The position numbers were made by a program, and so were the translations under genes. Below, piece after piece: positions 36,902 through 47,200 of a stretch of DNA of 64,000 bases. The stretch is from Niastella sp. OAS944 (GTDB taxonomy: Bacteria > Bacteroidota > Bacteroidia > Chitinophagales > Chitinophagaceae), in NCBI GenBank assembly GCA_024809215.1, contig JANUBW010000016.1:1-64000 (forward strand), given 5' to 3'. The notes beneath the pieces were generated by a model that saw nothing but the letters and a program-made list of their open reading frames with translations, did not search any database and was not told the DNA's origin. Numbering within the stretch: position 1 is the stretch's first letter; each line of letters begins with the position of its first letter.

Positions 36902-37831
36902 ATGAAAACAATAGATGAGTTTGCAGATGGTTTATCCAAAGGATCGTCCATTGAACTGGCAGCATTATTACCAACAGGTATCCAGCAGGAAATAGGTCAT
37001 TTCAATATTTTCAATTTTACGGATATCAAACAAAATTATAATGATAATTCCACGGTATCTTATCAATGCCGCACTTTCTATAAGATTAGTTTTCTTTCCA
37101 GCCATTCTCTGATCGAATATCCCGACCGTATAATAGAAATATCCTCCCCGGCACTGGTTTTCACATCACCTAAAACGCCATTAAAATGGACACTTGATAG
37201 CGTACAAACGGGTAGCTGCTGTATTTTTACTGCTGATTTTCTTCATCCAACAAAAAGTGGGTTGATGCTTGACGAATTACCGCTTTACAAATCACCTGAA
37301 TATCCGGTATTCTTCCCTGCCGACAAAGATCTTGCAAAAATACAGACCATATTCGGCTATATGACAGAGGAACTCAGTTCCGACTATGCGTATAAATATG
37401 ATCTGTTACGGGCTTACACCCTTGAATTAATTCACATAGGACAAAAGCTGCAATCAGTAACACACCTGCATCCTAACCATAACGCATTTGCAAGAACGAC
37501 CTCTTTATTTGTTGAATTACTTGAGAGGCAATTTCCGATTGAAAATCCTCAACAGCATATCAGATTAAGGTCGGCCGGAGAATTCGCCGCCGAATTGTCT
37601 GTACATATCAATCACCTCAATAAGGTATTAAAAGAGACGACAGGTTTAACTACTTCCGAACTCATCGCCGGCCGCATATTACAGGAAGCAAAATTATTGC
37701 TGTTGCAAACAAACTGGACTATTTCAGCAATTGCTGACAGCCTTGGGTTCTCAGATTTTGCACATTTCTCGAAATTTTTCAAGAGTGAAACCGGACTTTC
37801 TCCAAAGGTCTTTCGCATGCAATCAAAATAG
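36902..37831 (+). CDS. AraC family transcriptional regulator
   Basis: 309 residues. Residues 1-190 form a cupin-like sensing part with no membrane segment. The C-terminal 110 residues hold two helix-turn-helix motifs, with AAELSVHINHLNKVLKETTG in the first and ISAIADSLGFSDFAHFSKFF in the second, ending GLSPKVFRMQSK as is usual for AraC proteins. It starts 56 bp after the hydrolase and lies 96 bp before an SDR gene, a common Bacteroidota arrangement in which the AraC protein controls the adjacent oxidoreductase. The inducer is unknown. Confidence 0.92.
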   Translation: MKTIDEFADGLSKGSSIELAALLPTGIQQEIGHFNIFNFTDIKQNYNDNSTVSYQCRTFYKISFLSSHSLIEYPDRIIEISSPALVFTSPKTPLKWTLDSVQTGSCCIFTADFLHPTKSGLMLDELPLYKSPEYPVFFPADKDLAKIQTIFGYMTEELSSDYAYKYDLLRAYTLELIHIGQKLQSVTHLHPNHNAFARTTSLFVELLERQFPIENPQQHIRLRSAGEFAAELSVHINHLNKVLKETTGLTTSELIAGRILQEAKLLLLQTNWTISAIADSLGFSDFAHFSKFFKSETGLSPKVFRMQSK

Positions 37832-37898
37832 AAAGATTGAATTATACATAAAATTGATTGATCTGCCATTTTTGTTGGTGGCTGTTTAAGTAACCTTT

Positions 37899-37918
37899 GT
37901 ATTGTTTTTAAACAATAC
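37899..37918 (+). promoter_or_regulatory. Perfect palindrome in the SDR leader, candidate operator
   Basis: GTATTGTTT (37899-37907), 2-bp spacer, AAACAATAC (37910-37918). It follows AACCTTTG (37892-37899), one mismatch from a -7 element, and ends 9 bp before the ATG at 37928. This is a suitable place for a repressor or activator site, for example of the neighbouring AraC protein. Confidence 0.5.
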
Positions 37919-37927
37919 TTAACAAAA

Positions 37928-38668
37928 ATGGAAAATCAAAAGATCGCGTTAGTAACAGGTGGTAGCCGTGGCATTGGCAAGGAAATTTCTTTAAAGCTGG
38001 CCCAGCAAGGCGTAGACATTATATTTACTTACCTGAGTAATGAGCAGGAAGCTGCTAATACAATAGCTGAGATAAAAGCAAAAGGACGTGAGGCAATTGG
38101 CTTAAAGCTGGATATAACTAATGTCAACAGTTTTGATAGGTTTGTAGAGCGCGTACAGACTGAATTAAAGGGTGCTTCTTTAAATTTTCTTATTAATAAC
38201 GCTGGCACCAGTATCGTCTCTCTGCTTACGGAAACAACGGAAACACAGTTTGATGAGATGGTAAATATCCACATGAAAGGTGTTTATTTTCTCACACAAA
38301 AGGTACTCAAGATCCTCAGTGATGGGGGAAGGATTGTTAATATTTCATCTGCAATTTCCCGTAATTCTTTTGCAGGTACTTCTGCTTATGGAATGGTAAA
38401 AGGAGCTATTGATATTTATACTAAGTTCCTTGCATTGGAGTTGGGTAAGCGGGGCATTGCGGCCAATGTTGTGGCTCCCGGAGCTATTTTTGGCGGCGGC
38501 ACGATGGTTGATACTGCTGAGATGCGAAGCTTTGTTACAGGTATTACAGCACTTGGACGAGTGGGTGTGCCTGAAGATGTAGCGGGTGTGGTTGCTTTTC
38601 TATGTGGTGAGGATGCGAAGTGGGTTAATGGTCAGCGGATCGAAGTAACTGGCGGGATGGCGTTATAG
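37928..38668 (+). CDS. Short-chain dehydrogenase/reductase (classical SDR)
   Basis: 246 residues, full length for a classical SDR. TGGSRGIG (10-17) binds the dinucleotide, NNAG lies near 90, the catalytic Ser is in NISSAIS, and Tyr154-x3-Lys158 (YGMVK) is the catalytic pair; the protein ends WVNGQRIEVTGG as in FabG-like members. The Arg after TGGS suggests NADPH preference. The reaction is oxidation or reduction of an unknown carbonyl/alcohol. It is probably controlled by the AraC gene upstream, given the palindrome in its leader. Confidence 0.93.
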   Translation: MENQKIALVTGGSRGIGKEISLKLAQQGVDIIFTYLSNEQEAANTIAEIKAKGREAIGLKLDITNVNSFDRFVERVQTELKGASLNFLINNAGTSIVSLLTETTETQFDEMVNIHMKGVYFLTQKVLKILSDGGRIVNISSAISRNSFAGTSAYGMVKGAIDIYTKFLALELGKRGIAANVVAPGAIFGGGTMVDTAEMRSFVTGITALGRVGVPEDVAGVVAFLCGEDAKWVNGQRIEVTGGMAL

Positions 38669-38688
38669 ATAAACCATTGAAAAGGATC

Positions 38689-38718
38689 AAAGCCTTCGGA
38701 TCGAATCCGAAGGCTTTT
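38689..38718 (+). terminator. Rho-independent terminator after the SDR gene
   Basis: AAAGCCTTCGGAT (38689-38701) pairs perfectly with ATCCGAAGGCTTT (38705-38717) across CGA, followed by TGTGTTG. Confidence 0.85.
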
Positions 38719-39114
38719 GTGTTGTAATGAACGCTCAATTCTGCGTCATGGTAAATATTTAGATAATAGTATTGGGGTGACCACATAAGTTAGGTTTAAG
38801 GGTATGTTATACTTGAACCATTTGTTCAACAAATGAAATTAAACCAATAGACAGCTTTATTATTTGAAAGCTTTTAAATTGTGATAGAGATTATTGAGTT
38901 CGTAATTATTATCCCATCCACCGCTTTCGTACATGGCAATTATTAAATACCGTTTTAATTCATCTAAAGATTTCGTTGCGAACCTGCATGAGTTTATCGA
39001 TGTATCACTGCTACAGGAAAGCTTTAACGCCCGAACAAAAAGGAGCCAGTGGCGTGGACGCAGAAACATGGATAGACTACCACAAACAACGATGATCATA
39101 GCACAATGACTGCT
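38719..39114. other. Spacer with two short unassigned coding-like fragments
   Basis: No intact gene. On the minus strand 38860-38998 reads FATKSLDELKRYLIIAMYES, then GWDNNYELNNLYHNLKAFK and stop, with protein-like composition. On the plus strand 39021-39095 reads ALTPEQKGASGVDAETWIDY, then HKQR and stop. They sit side by side and converge in a way that suggests debris from two lost genes. I could not assign either to a family. Confidence 0.4.
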
Positions 39115-39723
39115 TTACGATACTTGTTTAAAACATTTGATTAAATACATGGGCTGATTCTCTGCTACTTCAGTAATCTCAAATAATCCAAAGCTTCCAA
39201 ACTCCTTTTGAACGGAAGCATTATCATAAAAGAATATTTTCACGCCTCCGAACTGTTCATAGCGATCTTTACTCAACAATGTGCCCTTACCGTATGTATG
39301 GGCTTTTTTTGAGATGGCGGTAAATACCATGTACCCGTTATCGGACAATTGATCATAGCACTTCCGAATAAAAGCGGCTCTGTCGTTTTCGTCTAAAAGA
39401 TGAATTAAGGCGTAGCTAAAAATACCATCGTAATGATCATTGCTGAAAGGCATATCTGTTACCGAACCGTGGTAAATTTTCATTGCTGAACCATAGCGCT
39501 TCTCCGCCAATTCAATCGCTGTTTTTGAGATTTCAATACCAGTAACTTCCATTCCTTTACTAAGAAAAGCCTGACCGTTTCTACCATAACCTATACCGGG
39601 AATGAGTACCTTTTTTACCCCCTTTTCATCAAACATCATGGCCGTTTGCAAAGCCGACTGGGTATAACCGTTGCCCCACATTTCCTGTTTGTCTTTAAAG
39701 GCTTCTTCCCAAAATTCTGTCAT
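39115..39723 (-). CDS. Class I SAM-dependent methyltransferase
   Basis: 202 residues. KVLIPGIGYGRNG (38-50, Gly43/45/47) is motif I for S-adenosylmethionine; VTGIEISKTAIELAEKRY carries the acidic residue after strand 2; HYDGIFSYALIHLL is motif IV-like and the domain ends with QPMYLIKCFK. The N-terminal FWEEAFKDKQEMWG resembles small-molecule (thiopurine/tellurite-type) methyltransferases. The substrate is unknown. It is transcribed away from the SDR gene, with an SDR remnant and a SnoaL-like gene upstream on the same strand. Confidence 0.88.
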   Translation of the reverse strand: MTEFWEEAFKDKQEMWGNGYTQSALQTAMMFDEKGVKKVLIPGIGYGRNGQAFLSKGMEVTGIEISKTAIELAEKRYGSAMKIYHGSVTDMPFSNDHYDGIFSYALIHLLDENDRAAFIRKCYDQLSDNGYMVFTAISKKAHTYGKGTLLSKDRYEQFGGVKIFFYDNASVQKEFGSFGLFEITEVAENQPMYLIKCFKQVS

Positions 39724-39812
39724 TTGTACTTTATTTTGTTTTGATGAAATCCTGACGGTGTAAACAGCTTACTTAGCTCCAACAATTTCCATTTACCATC
39801 TGGCAACAGGCA

Positions 39813-39920
39813 TTACCAGCTGATCTCCGCAGTTGCCGGGTTTGTTTCTTCACTGAAAAATTTACCTGTTGGCCCCTCCTTATCAATCAGGGCGTATTTA
39901 ATAATTCGGTTTGCGGCATC
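39813..39920 (-). pseudogene. C-terminal remnant of an SDR fused to the end of a SnoaL-like gene
   Basis: The minus frame reads DAANRIIKYALIDKEG, then PTGKFFSEETNPATAEISW and TAA (39813-39815). The pattern GPTGKFF...W is the usual C-terminus of carbonyl-reductase-like SDRs. It begins at 39920, overlapping the stop codon (39919-39921) of the SnoaL-like gene, with no dehydrogenase domain before it. A deletion that removed most of the SDR gene is the simplest explanation. Confidence 0.75.
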
Positions 39921-40284
39921 AGGAAGCCTTCGGGGCAGGCTCTAAAAAAGCATATAAATGTGCCACTTTCCCATTCTCGATCACGAAAAAATCCATACTG
40001 TTGAGGACGCCGCCGGAAGTTTCAATTTGTCCGTAAAGCCTTGCACTGTTCTGTAATGGATCAATAGATTTAACTACGGAGAACTTGTAAACCGGATCTT
40101 CAGCGATAAGCTTTCCGATAAAATCCGACACTGCTTGTAAACCATTAAGGGTCAACTCCCTGTCATACATCTTGATATCATTTGCATAGATATCTTTAAG
40201 CAATTCATTACGCCTGGCTACATTTTTTTCATTCCAGGCGGCTACATGTTTATCCTGCAATTCAGTAAAGAGCATATTTTCCAT
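39919..40284 (-). CDS. SnoaL-like / NTF2-fold protein
   Basis: 121 residues, the usual size for this cone-shaped fold. The first helices (LFTELQDKHVAAWNEKNVARRN) and the DIYANDIKMYDRE segment, together with the C-terminal strands MDFFVIENGKVAHLYAFLE, match the SnoaL/ketosteroid-isomerase-like superfamily. Such proteins bind or isomerise small molecules. The natural C-terminus may have been altered, because its stop codon lies exactly where an SDR remnant begins. The substrate is unknown. Confidence 0.75.
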   Translation of the reverse strand: MENMLFTELQDKHVAAWNEKNVARRNELLKDIYANDIKMYDRELTLNGLQAVSDFIGKLIAEDPVYKFSVVKSIDPLQNSARLYGQIETSGGVLNSMDFFVIENGKVAHLYAFLEPAPKAS

Positions 40285-40847
40285 TATTATTATTTGTGAT
40301 AGATTAAACCTTTGTACCTAATAAGTACGTCCCGATTGTACGTAATTGAACAATAGTAGTTATTGATAACATATTTAACTTCCTGAATGCAATCTTACTC
40401 CATTTGACGTTAATTAAGTATTTGTTTTTTTAAAGATACTGATAACATCAGCACCTTTTTATTATAACCTATACTTTGCGTAAGCTATGCTTCTATGGCC
40501 CGCCCTGTGTCAAAAAAAGATAAGTAATCTTTGCTTTCAACAAACACTACACTTACATTCGTACTCTCAAAGTAACCACTAACCGAAACCGTTTATGACA
40601 AGACCTTACCTATTACCTCACATTGCCTGTCGGGCTATTCACTCTGATAAGAATCACATCTTTCAGGACATTCATCCTCACTGTACTTTTTCGTTACAGA
40701 AGAAAGCACAATCCCGTTTGTAGACAACCGCAAACGACTGATTTTTCAGATAGAATACATATGTCATCATCTTAATGAATGGATGGAGGATATCGATCCT
40801 TCCATAAAATAGTTATTACCAAACACCTCATATCTAATGTTGAATGT
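40285..40847 (+). other. Upstream region of the Rhs operon
   Basis: About 560 bp without a supported gene. It should contain the Rhs promoter and the promoter of the SnoaL-like gene. A 42-codon frame starts at ATG 40595 with MTRP, the same first four residues as the Rhs protein at 40848, but the rest is unlike a signal peptide. Near-matches to the -7 element with one extra base (TATACTTTG, TAATCTTTG) occur at about 40470-40540. Confidence 0.5.
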
Positions 40848-43800
40848 ATGACCAGACCATTTACCTTTATCGTTTTAAGTTTACTCGCTATTCTTCATTC
40901 GTATGGCCAAAATCAGGTTAATATCAATGTACCAACGACCAATGGCCAGAATAAGGATTTCATTCCGGCGTCGCCTTCGGCTGCCAGTTTAGGCATATTC
41001 GGGCAAATACCCGTGGGCAATTATACCGGTACGGCGGTGGTAAGCTTACCGCTGCACAACATCGCTTATAAAGAACTGCAAATTCCGGTAGGCATCAGCT
41101 ACCATGCATCCGGCAATAAGCCCGATTTCTTCCCGGGTATTGTAGGCCTGTCATGGGCGCTTAATTCCGGCGGCGCCATCACCCGGGTGGTGAAGGGCAT
41201 GCCAGACTATGAATCTTATGATAATGGCCAAACGACTATTCCCGTGGGCTACAATCCTACCGGTGATGCCGACTGGAGTTCCCTTACCAAATTAAATACC
41301 CATTTATCGCGCGGTGGATTTATCGCCGACCAGGACAGGACGAACCCCGATGAATTTTATTTCAACTTCAACGACATTACCGGCAAATTCTATATGAACC
41401 AGTTGTCTGAGTTCAAAGTTAGATCCACTGCTAATAAGTTTTACAAGGTAGCCGCACAGGTAGTGGAAAACAAGGAATTTATTATGCCGCTATTGCCCCA
41501 GAGTAGTACCATACCCTGGGCACGGCCTTACAATAATAAATTGAAGCAGAAAAAAATGATCTACAAGGTCATCATCACAGATGATATGGGCATCCAATAC
41601 ATCTTTGGCGGCACAGATAATTCCATTGAGTTCAGCAGACCGGGGCACAGCTTCAGCTCACTGCCTATGGAGGCCCTCGCCGACATGATAACACCTATGA
41701 CCTGGCACCTCACCTCCATTATATCACCCAATGGCTATACCATAACCCTCGATTACGAAAGAGGATATGAGGTTACCAAAGTGCCTTATTGCGACGTCAC
41801 CAGATCCATTTGGCGCGTGGGTAGTACAACAAATACAGATGTAACCCCTTTGCCCATTGCCATGGCAGAAAAAAGTACGCTGGTAAATGCCTGTTATCTC
41901 AAAACGATTACCACACCAAAAGAAACGATCGCCCTTTCCTATTCAGAAGCCACCGAACAACTGCAATTTCCCAAAGATCCCAGTATATATGCAGACCAGG
42001 CTGTTAATGAAAATATGTTTACCTGGTACGATGATATAAGCTACGCGCTTACCGAAAACCTGCGATCGAAAAAGCTGGATTCTATAGTAATAAGAGATGC
42101 CCGTAACGAACTGTACAAAACAGTTCGCTTTGATTACACTTCCAATACCAATGTTCGTTTAAAACTGATGTCCGTACGGGTGCATGGCAACGACTATAAA
42201 CAAGGGCCAACCTGGTACTTCGGCTACAATGGCATGCAGCTGCCGCCATATCTATCTTACAAAACAGATCATTACGGCTTCTACAATGGCCGCAATCCCT
42301 ATATCAATACACATGATCAGTGGTATTATGTAACCACGCTTAATCAGCAGGATTTCTTTAACAGTAAAGAACCAGACACCAACTTTGTGCAGGCAGAGCT
42401 CCTGAACAGGATCACTTATCCAACAGGCGGCTACACGGAGTTTGAGTATGAACCGAATGTGTACAGCACTACCGTACAAACATGGCCGTTTACAACAGTT
42501 ACCGGCGCCAACCGGATCACCGGTGGCGTGCGCATTAAAAGAGCCACTGATTATGCAGGCCCGGGACAAAAAGCGTTATCGAAAAGATATCATTACGTCA
42601 AAAACTATCTTTCCGGCGGCACCACCAGCAGCGGCGTACTTAGCTGGCAACCCATTTACTACGAACAACTCGCAGGTGAGGTAAAACCGCCTGCCCAATA
42701 CTCAGGCTGGACCTCCACCTTCAGGGGTAATATTGAGATGACCACCTGGAGTTCCAACCCTATTTTTCCACTGGGCGCCACCCGCGGCAATCATGTTACG
42801 TACTCAGAAGTTACTGTAGCCTATGAAGATGGCGGCGCGTCGGTATATAAGTATAAGAATTACGACAATGGTTACAACGACCATCCTGTTGTTGAAAAGG
42901 TATCGGACAATGCCACGCTGAAAGAATTCTGGAAAGAAGAGGAAGGCATTAGCATGGACATTGAAAGAGGCCAGCCGCTTTCGGAAGAGCATTACGATGC
43001 CACGAAGGCCATAAAGAAAAGAACACTATATGAATATAATGATGACACTGCCCGTTTTAGAAATCATGTACGGGTGCTTGCCCAAACGTTCAATAGTATA
43101 AAAAAAGCCGGCATACCCTCGCTTCGCCTTACAGCCAGTCTTATTTATACTTATTATCCATACTTAAAAAAGGAAACGGAAACCGTTTTTGAGAACGGCC
43201 AGCAGCTAACATCCAGTATCGACTATTTATATGACACAGCCTATCGCCTGGTAAAACAGGTTAAAACAGTTTCCAGTGATGGCAAAACGCTCACCAGGAT
43301 CAATAAATATCCTGCCGATATGGGAACCACGGCTCCTTACCCTAAAATGGTATCAGCGGGATTGTTAGGCGTGTTGGTGTCAACCGAACAGCAATCCAAT
43401 GGAATACAGATCAACAAAGATCAGACTGATTTTGCCGAAAATCTTTCTCCCAACACAGCGCTCATATTGCCGCAGGCAGCTAAAACACAATTCAAAGGTG
43501 GCAACCAGATCATAAACGGAGAATATTTACAGTACGATGTAAAAGGCAATGTAGCCAGTACGGCTGTGCCTGGCGGCCCCAACACCTGTTATATATACAG
43601 TTATAATTACCTGTATCCGGTGGCAAAGATCGTAAACGCCGACTATGCTACCGTGGTTGCCGTATTGGGTGGCCAACAGGCGGTCGATAATTTCAGCGCG
43701 TCCATTCCTTCCGAAAGCAGTTTGCAACTCTTTCTGCAACCACTGCGCACGGCCACCGCTTTATCTGCGGCCAGGGTATATACATACGCTTACCATTTGC

Positions 43801-44234
43801 TGAATGGCATGACCACTGAAACGGATCCCAATAACAGGAATACCTATTATGGTTATGATTATATGGGCAGGTTAAACATGGTAAAAGACCAGGATAGGAA
43901 CATTCTGCGAAAGCTTTGTTACAACTATGCCGGTCAGGTAGAGAACTGCGATGCAGGACTTCCCTTTCATCAGCATGAATTGCACTACAGTACTTCCGCC
44001 GCCGATATGTGCAACGGCGTACCACTACAGGTGTACTTCGCATATACAAAAAGACCTGATCCTGATGCCGGCTTATTATATACGAATGACTTTTTCATCA
44101 ATTCGCAACTCACCTCCCGGGTACCGGATGGATATTACAAAGTGCATAGCAGCGATGTGTTCTTCCCACAGGACACAGTCTACCATCAAATACAGTTTGG
44201 GAGAATAATCAATACCTATTCATGCAATCGCTAA
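40848..44234 (+). CDS. Rhs/YD-repeat protein, first half of a split Rhs system
   Basis: 1128 residues from ATG 40848; the longer frame from 40779 adds a non-signal leader. The signal peptide is [20 protein letters not shown] before QNQV. The N-terminal 300 residues ([58 protein letters not shown]) are the typical start of Bacteroidota Rhs-associated proteins; YD-type repeats follow ([20 protein letters not shown] near the C-terminus). It has no RHS core hallmark or toxin tip. That part is supplied by the next gene, whose possible start at 44222 overlaps this stop codon. The two proteins probably assemble into one cocoon-like shell on the cell surface. Confidence 0.85.
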   Translation: MTRPFTFIVLSLLAILHSYGQNQVNINVPTTNGQNKDFIPASPSAASLGIFGQIPVGNYTGTAVVSLPLHNIAYKELQIPVGISYHASGNKPDFFPGIVGLSWALNSGGAITRVVKGMPDYESYDNGQTTIPVGYNPTGDADWSSLTKLNTHLSRGGFIADQDRTNPDEFYFNFNDITGKFYMNQLSEFKVRSTANKFYKVAAQVVENKEFIMPLLPQSSTIPWARPYNNKLKQKKMIYKVIITDDMGIQYIFGGTDNSIEFSRPGHSFSSLPMEALADMITPMTWHLTSIISPNGYTITLDYERGYEVTKVPYCDVTRSIWRVGSTTNTDVTPLPIAMAEKSTLVNACYLKTITTPKETIALSYSEATEQLQFPKDPSIYADQAVNENMFTWYDDISYALTENLRSKKLDSIVIRDARNELYKTVRFDYTSNTNVRLKLMSVRVHGNDYKQGPTWYFGYNGMQLPPYLSYKTDHYGFYNGRNPYINTHDQWYYVTTLNQQDFFNSKEPDTNFVQAELLNRITYPTGGYTEFEYEPNVYSTTVQTWPFTTVTGANRITGGVRIKRATDYAGPGQKALSKRYHYVKNYLSGGTTSSGVLSWQPIYYEQLAGEVKPPAQYSGWTSTFRGNIEMTTWSSNPIFPLGATRGNHVTYSEVTVAYEDGGASVYKYKNYDNGYNDHPVVEKVSDNATLKEFWKEEEGISMDIERGQPLSEEHYDATKAIKKRTLYEYNDDTARFRNHVRVLAQTFNSIKKAGIPSLRLTASLIYTYYPYLKKETETVFENGQQLTSSIDYLYDTAYRLVKQVKTVSSDGKTLTRINKYPADMGTTAPYPKMVSAGLLGVLVSTEQQSNGIQINKDQTDFAENLSPNTALILPQAAKTQFKGGNQIINGEYLQYDVKGNVASTAVPGGPNTCYIYSYNYLYPVAKIVNADYATVVAVLGGQQAVDNFSASIPSESSLQLFLQPLRTATALSAARVYTYAYHLLNGMTTETDPNNRNTYYGYDYMGRLNMVKDQDRNILRKLCYNYAGQVENCDAGLPFHQHELHYSTSAADMCNGVPLQVYFAYTKRPDPDAGLLYTNDFFINSQLTSRVPDGYYKVHSSDVFFPQDTVYHQIQFGRIINTYSCNR

Positions 44235-44284
44235 ATACCAACAGGTATAGAAAATCAACATCCATCAAGTTTAACTTAAACAAT

Positions 44285-47200
44285 ATGCTGGCTCATCAAT
44301 ATATAACAAAGGTTGTGTGCATGTGGATGCTATGCATGCTGACAACAGGTAGTTTTTGCCTGGCAGGCGATCGTGATCCGCAAGCCGTTTATACGATCAC
44401 CGGCCCCCTTACCTGTCCGCTCAATGAAGTGCGGCCCTATACCTCTTCTGCACCCCTTACGGACGGCGCTTTTTGGGAAGTGGCTAACGGAACCATCATT
44501 TATTCGAATGCCAACCAGGCGTATGTTCAATGGCACACAAGGCCAAGCGGAGCGCTTCGGATCAGAAATGCCAACGGCTCGGTTAACAACACCATTACGG
44601 TAACCGTTGCAATAGCCAATACGTTTAGTCCCGTAAATCCGCTTTACCAGTTAGTGACCTCCAACACACGGCCCGGCGTCATCACGCCTACCCGTATTCC
44701 CACCACCGCCTGTACTTTCAAATGGGCGCAAAGCAGGGATGGCGTTAACTACACCACTATTTTTGGCGCTACGGGCAGAACTTATCAGCCCTTGCAGTCA
44801 ACGATAAGTACCTTTTACAAACGAGAAGAAATATGTGATGGTGTGATCGCAGGCGTATATTCTCAGGTGTCGGCTGTAATAGTTACCAACCTGCCGTTGG
44901 TGGCGGGTACACTTACACCGGCATCGCAGGAAATAGCCAGCGGCACCAGTCCTTCGCAGTTAACCCTGCAAGGTGTAACAGGTGGAACGGGCACACGCTC
45001 CTATACGTGGCAATACAGTACCGATCAAACGAGCTGGACGGCAATCAATCATACCGATACCGCAAAGTATACACCGCCTGTTTTAAACAGCACTACCTGG
45101 TACAGGGTAATGGTTAAAACACCTACAGAAACAGGTTACAGCGCTAAAGCACTTGTAACAGTAGATCCGCCTGTGATCCCCGGTTCTATTTCGCCTTCTT
45201 CCAGTTCTATTTCGGTTGGAGCAACCATTGGAACATTTACAGGTTCTTTGCCATCTGGTGGTATCTGCAGCAGCTATACTTACCAATGGCAGCAAAGCGG
45301 CGATAATGAAACGTTCAATGATATCGCCGGCGCTACCGACCAGAACTATACGCCCGGCAGTATTTATGCAACTACTTTTTTCCGCCGCAAAGTAACCTGT
45401 AATAAAACGGTCGCTTACACCGGCACGGCCCGCGTGATCGTAAATGTGTCGGCAACGAGCAATATGAATTATATCCGCATCCGCGAATTTACCAGGCCTG
45501 TTTATGGCGCGGAGCAGGCAGAGGCCCTGGTGCGTCCGATATCAGTGAAGCAAACCGTTGACTACATGGATGGGTTAGGCCGAATGGTGCAAACCGTAAA
45601 ACGGCAGGTGACCCAGTCGCATAAAGACCTGGTTGTTCCTTTTACATACGACGTTCTGGGGCGAAAAGAACGCAGCTATATGCCCTATGTTTCGGTTGAC
45701 ACAACCGGAGCCTTCAAACCCAATGCATTGAACGAACAGCAAAATTTCAACGCCATACTTTATCCCAATGAACAGTATTACTATAGCAAAACCCAGTTTG
45801 AATCTTCTCCACTTAGCCGTGTAATCAAAACCATGGCGCCCGGCTTTAACTGGGCAGGCAGTAACAGGGGCACAGAACAGCAATATGCTTTTAATACCGA
45901 TGAAGACTCCGTGAAGAGATGGGATGTTACAGACGTAAACAACAACTGGGGTACATATACCTTTAAAGGCGCTTATACAGCAGCAGAGCTGTTTAAGACA
46001 ATCACGATAGATGAAGCGGGGAAACAAACCGTAGAGTTTAAAGATAAAAGCGGCAACCTGGTGTTGAAAAAAGTGCAATTATCTGCCACCCCTGCTACAG
46101 CCGCCCACACAGGCTGGCTTTGCACTTATTACCTGTACGATTATGCCAATAAATTACGGGTGACCGTACAACCCCGCGGCGTAGAGCTGTTGAGCCAGAA
46201 CGGCTGGAACCTGCACGCATTGAACAATAAGGTGCTCGACGAACAATGCTTTCGCTATGAATATGATTTTCGCGAACTGCTGATCCGTAAAAAGGAACCT
46301 AGCAAAGGTGAAGTATGGATGGTATACGACAAGCTGAAAAGGCTGATAATGACGCAGGACGCCCAGCAGCGGGCCAATGGCAAATGGATGATCAGTTTAT
46401 ACGATGTTTTCAGCAGGCCGGTGGAAACGGGCTTGTTTACCAACAGCAGTGATGGGTTCATTCACAACGCAAACGCAAGGAACAATACCGTTTATCCCTT
46501 TGCTCCGGGAAGTGTACGATCTGATTATGAATTGCTGATCCAAACCGGTTATGACACCTATGCCACGCTGCCGGCAGCCAGTGGATTGAATGCTACCATG
46601 GATCGTTCGGCCGACAGCCTGCTGGATAAGAATTATAACAAAGCGCCGTTATATCCACAGGAACTGACACCTGTTACCAGGTTGCTTGATCTCAAAACCT
46701 GGACAAAAACAAAAGTACTGGGAGCGGGACCGGACACCTATTTGTATTCGGTGAACATATACGATAAAAAGCAACGGCTTATTCAGGTAAAAACAAGAAA
46801 TGTTACCGGTGGGGAAGATATTGTCACCAATCAGTATACCTGGAGCGGACAACCGATCGTAAGCATTCAGAAGCAGACAAATGCAGATGCCGGTAATCCG
46901 CAAACGCATGCAATTGTTTCCAGAATGGAATACGATGAAATGGGGCGGTTGTTAACAGTAAAAAAATCGATCCATAGTATTGTGAATGGGGTGGTCGTAG
47001 ACAAACAGGAAGCGCCCATTGTAAAGAACGAATACAATACCCTTGGGCAGTTAAAAACAAAATATATTGGTAGTAAAAAAGACCGTACCGGCAATGTTTC
47101 CGGCGAGCCGCTGGAATCACTTGTATATGATTACCATGTGCGCGGCTGGCAAAAGGGCATGAACCGCGATTATCTTAGCGGTACCGAAACAAAAAAGTAT

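Noticed and set aside
39000-39100. Group II intron reverse-transcriptase fragment
   Set aside because: KGASGVD superficially resembles the RT start motif, but there is no further RT block or intron structure.
40595-40723. 42-codon frame starting MTRP upstream of the Rhs gene
   Set aside because: Beyond the first four residues it has no similarity to the Rhs leader and no recognisable features; not called as a gene.
44222-44284. ATG 44222 as start of the second Rhs gene
   Set aside because: It is possible through translational coupling, but the signal peptide is better placed from ATG 44285.
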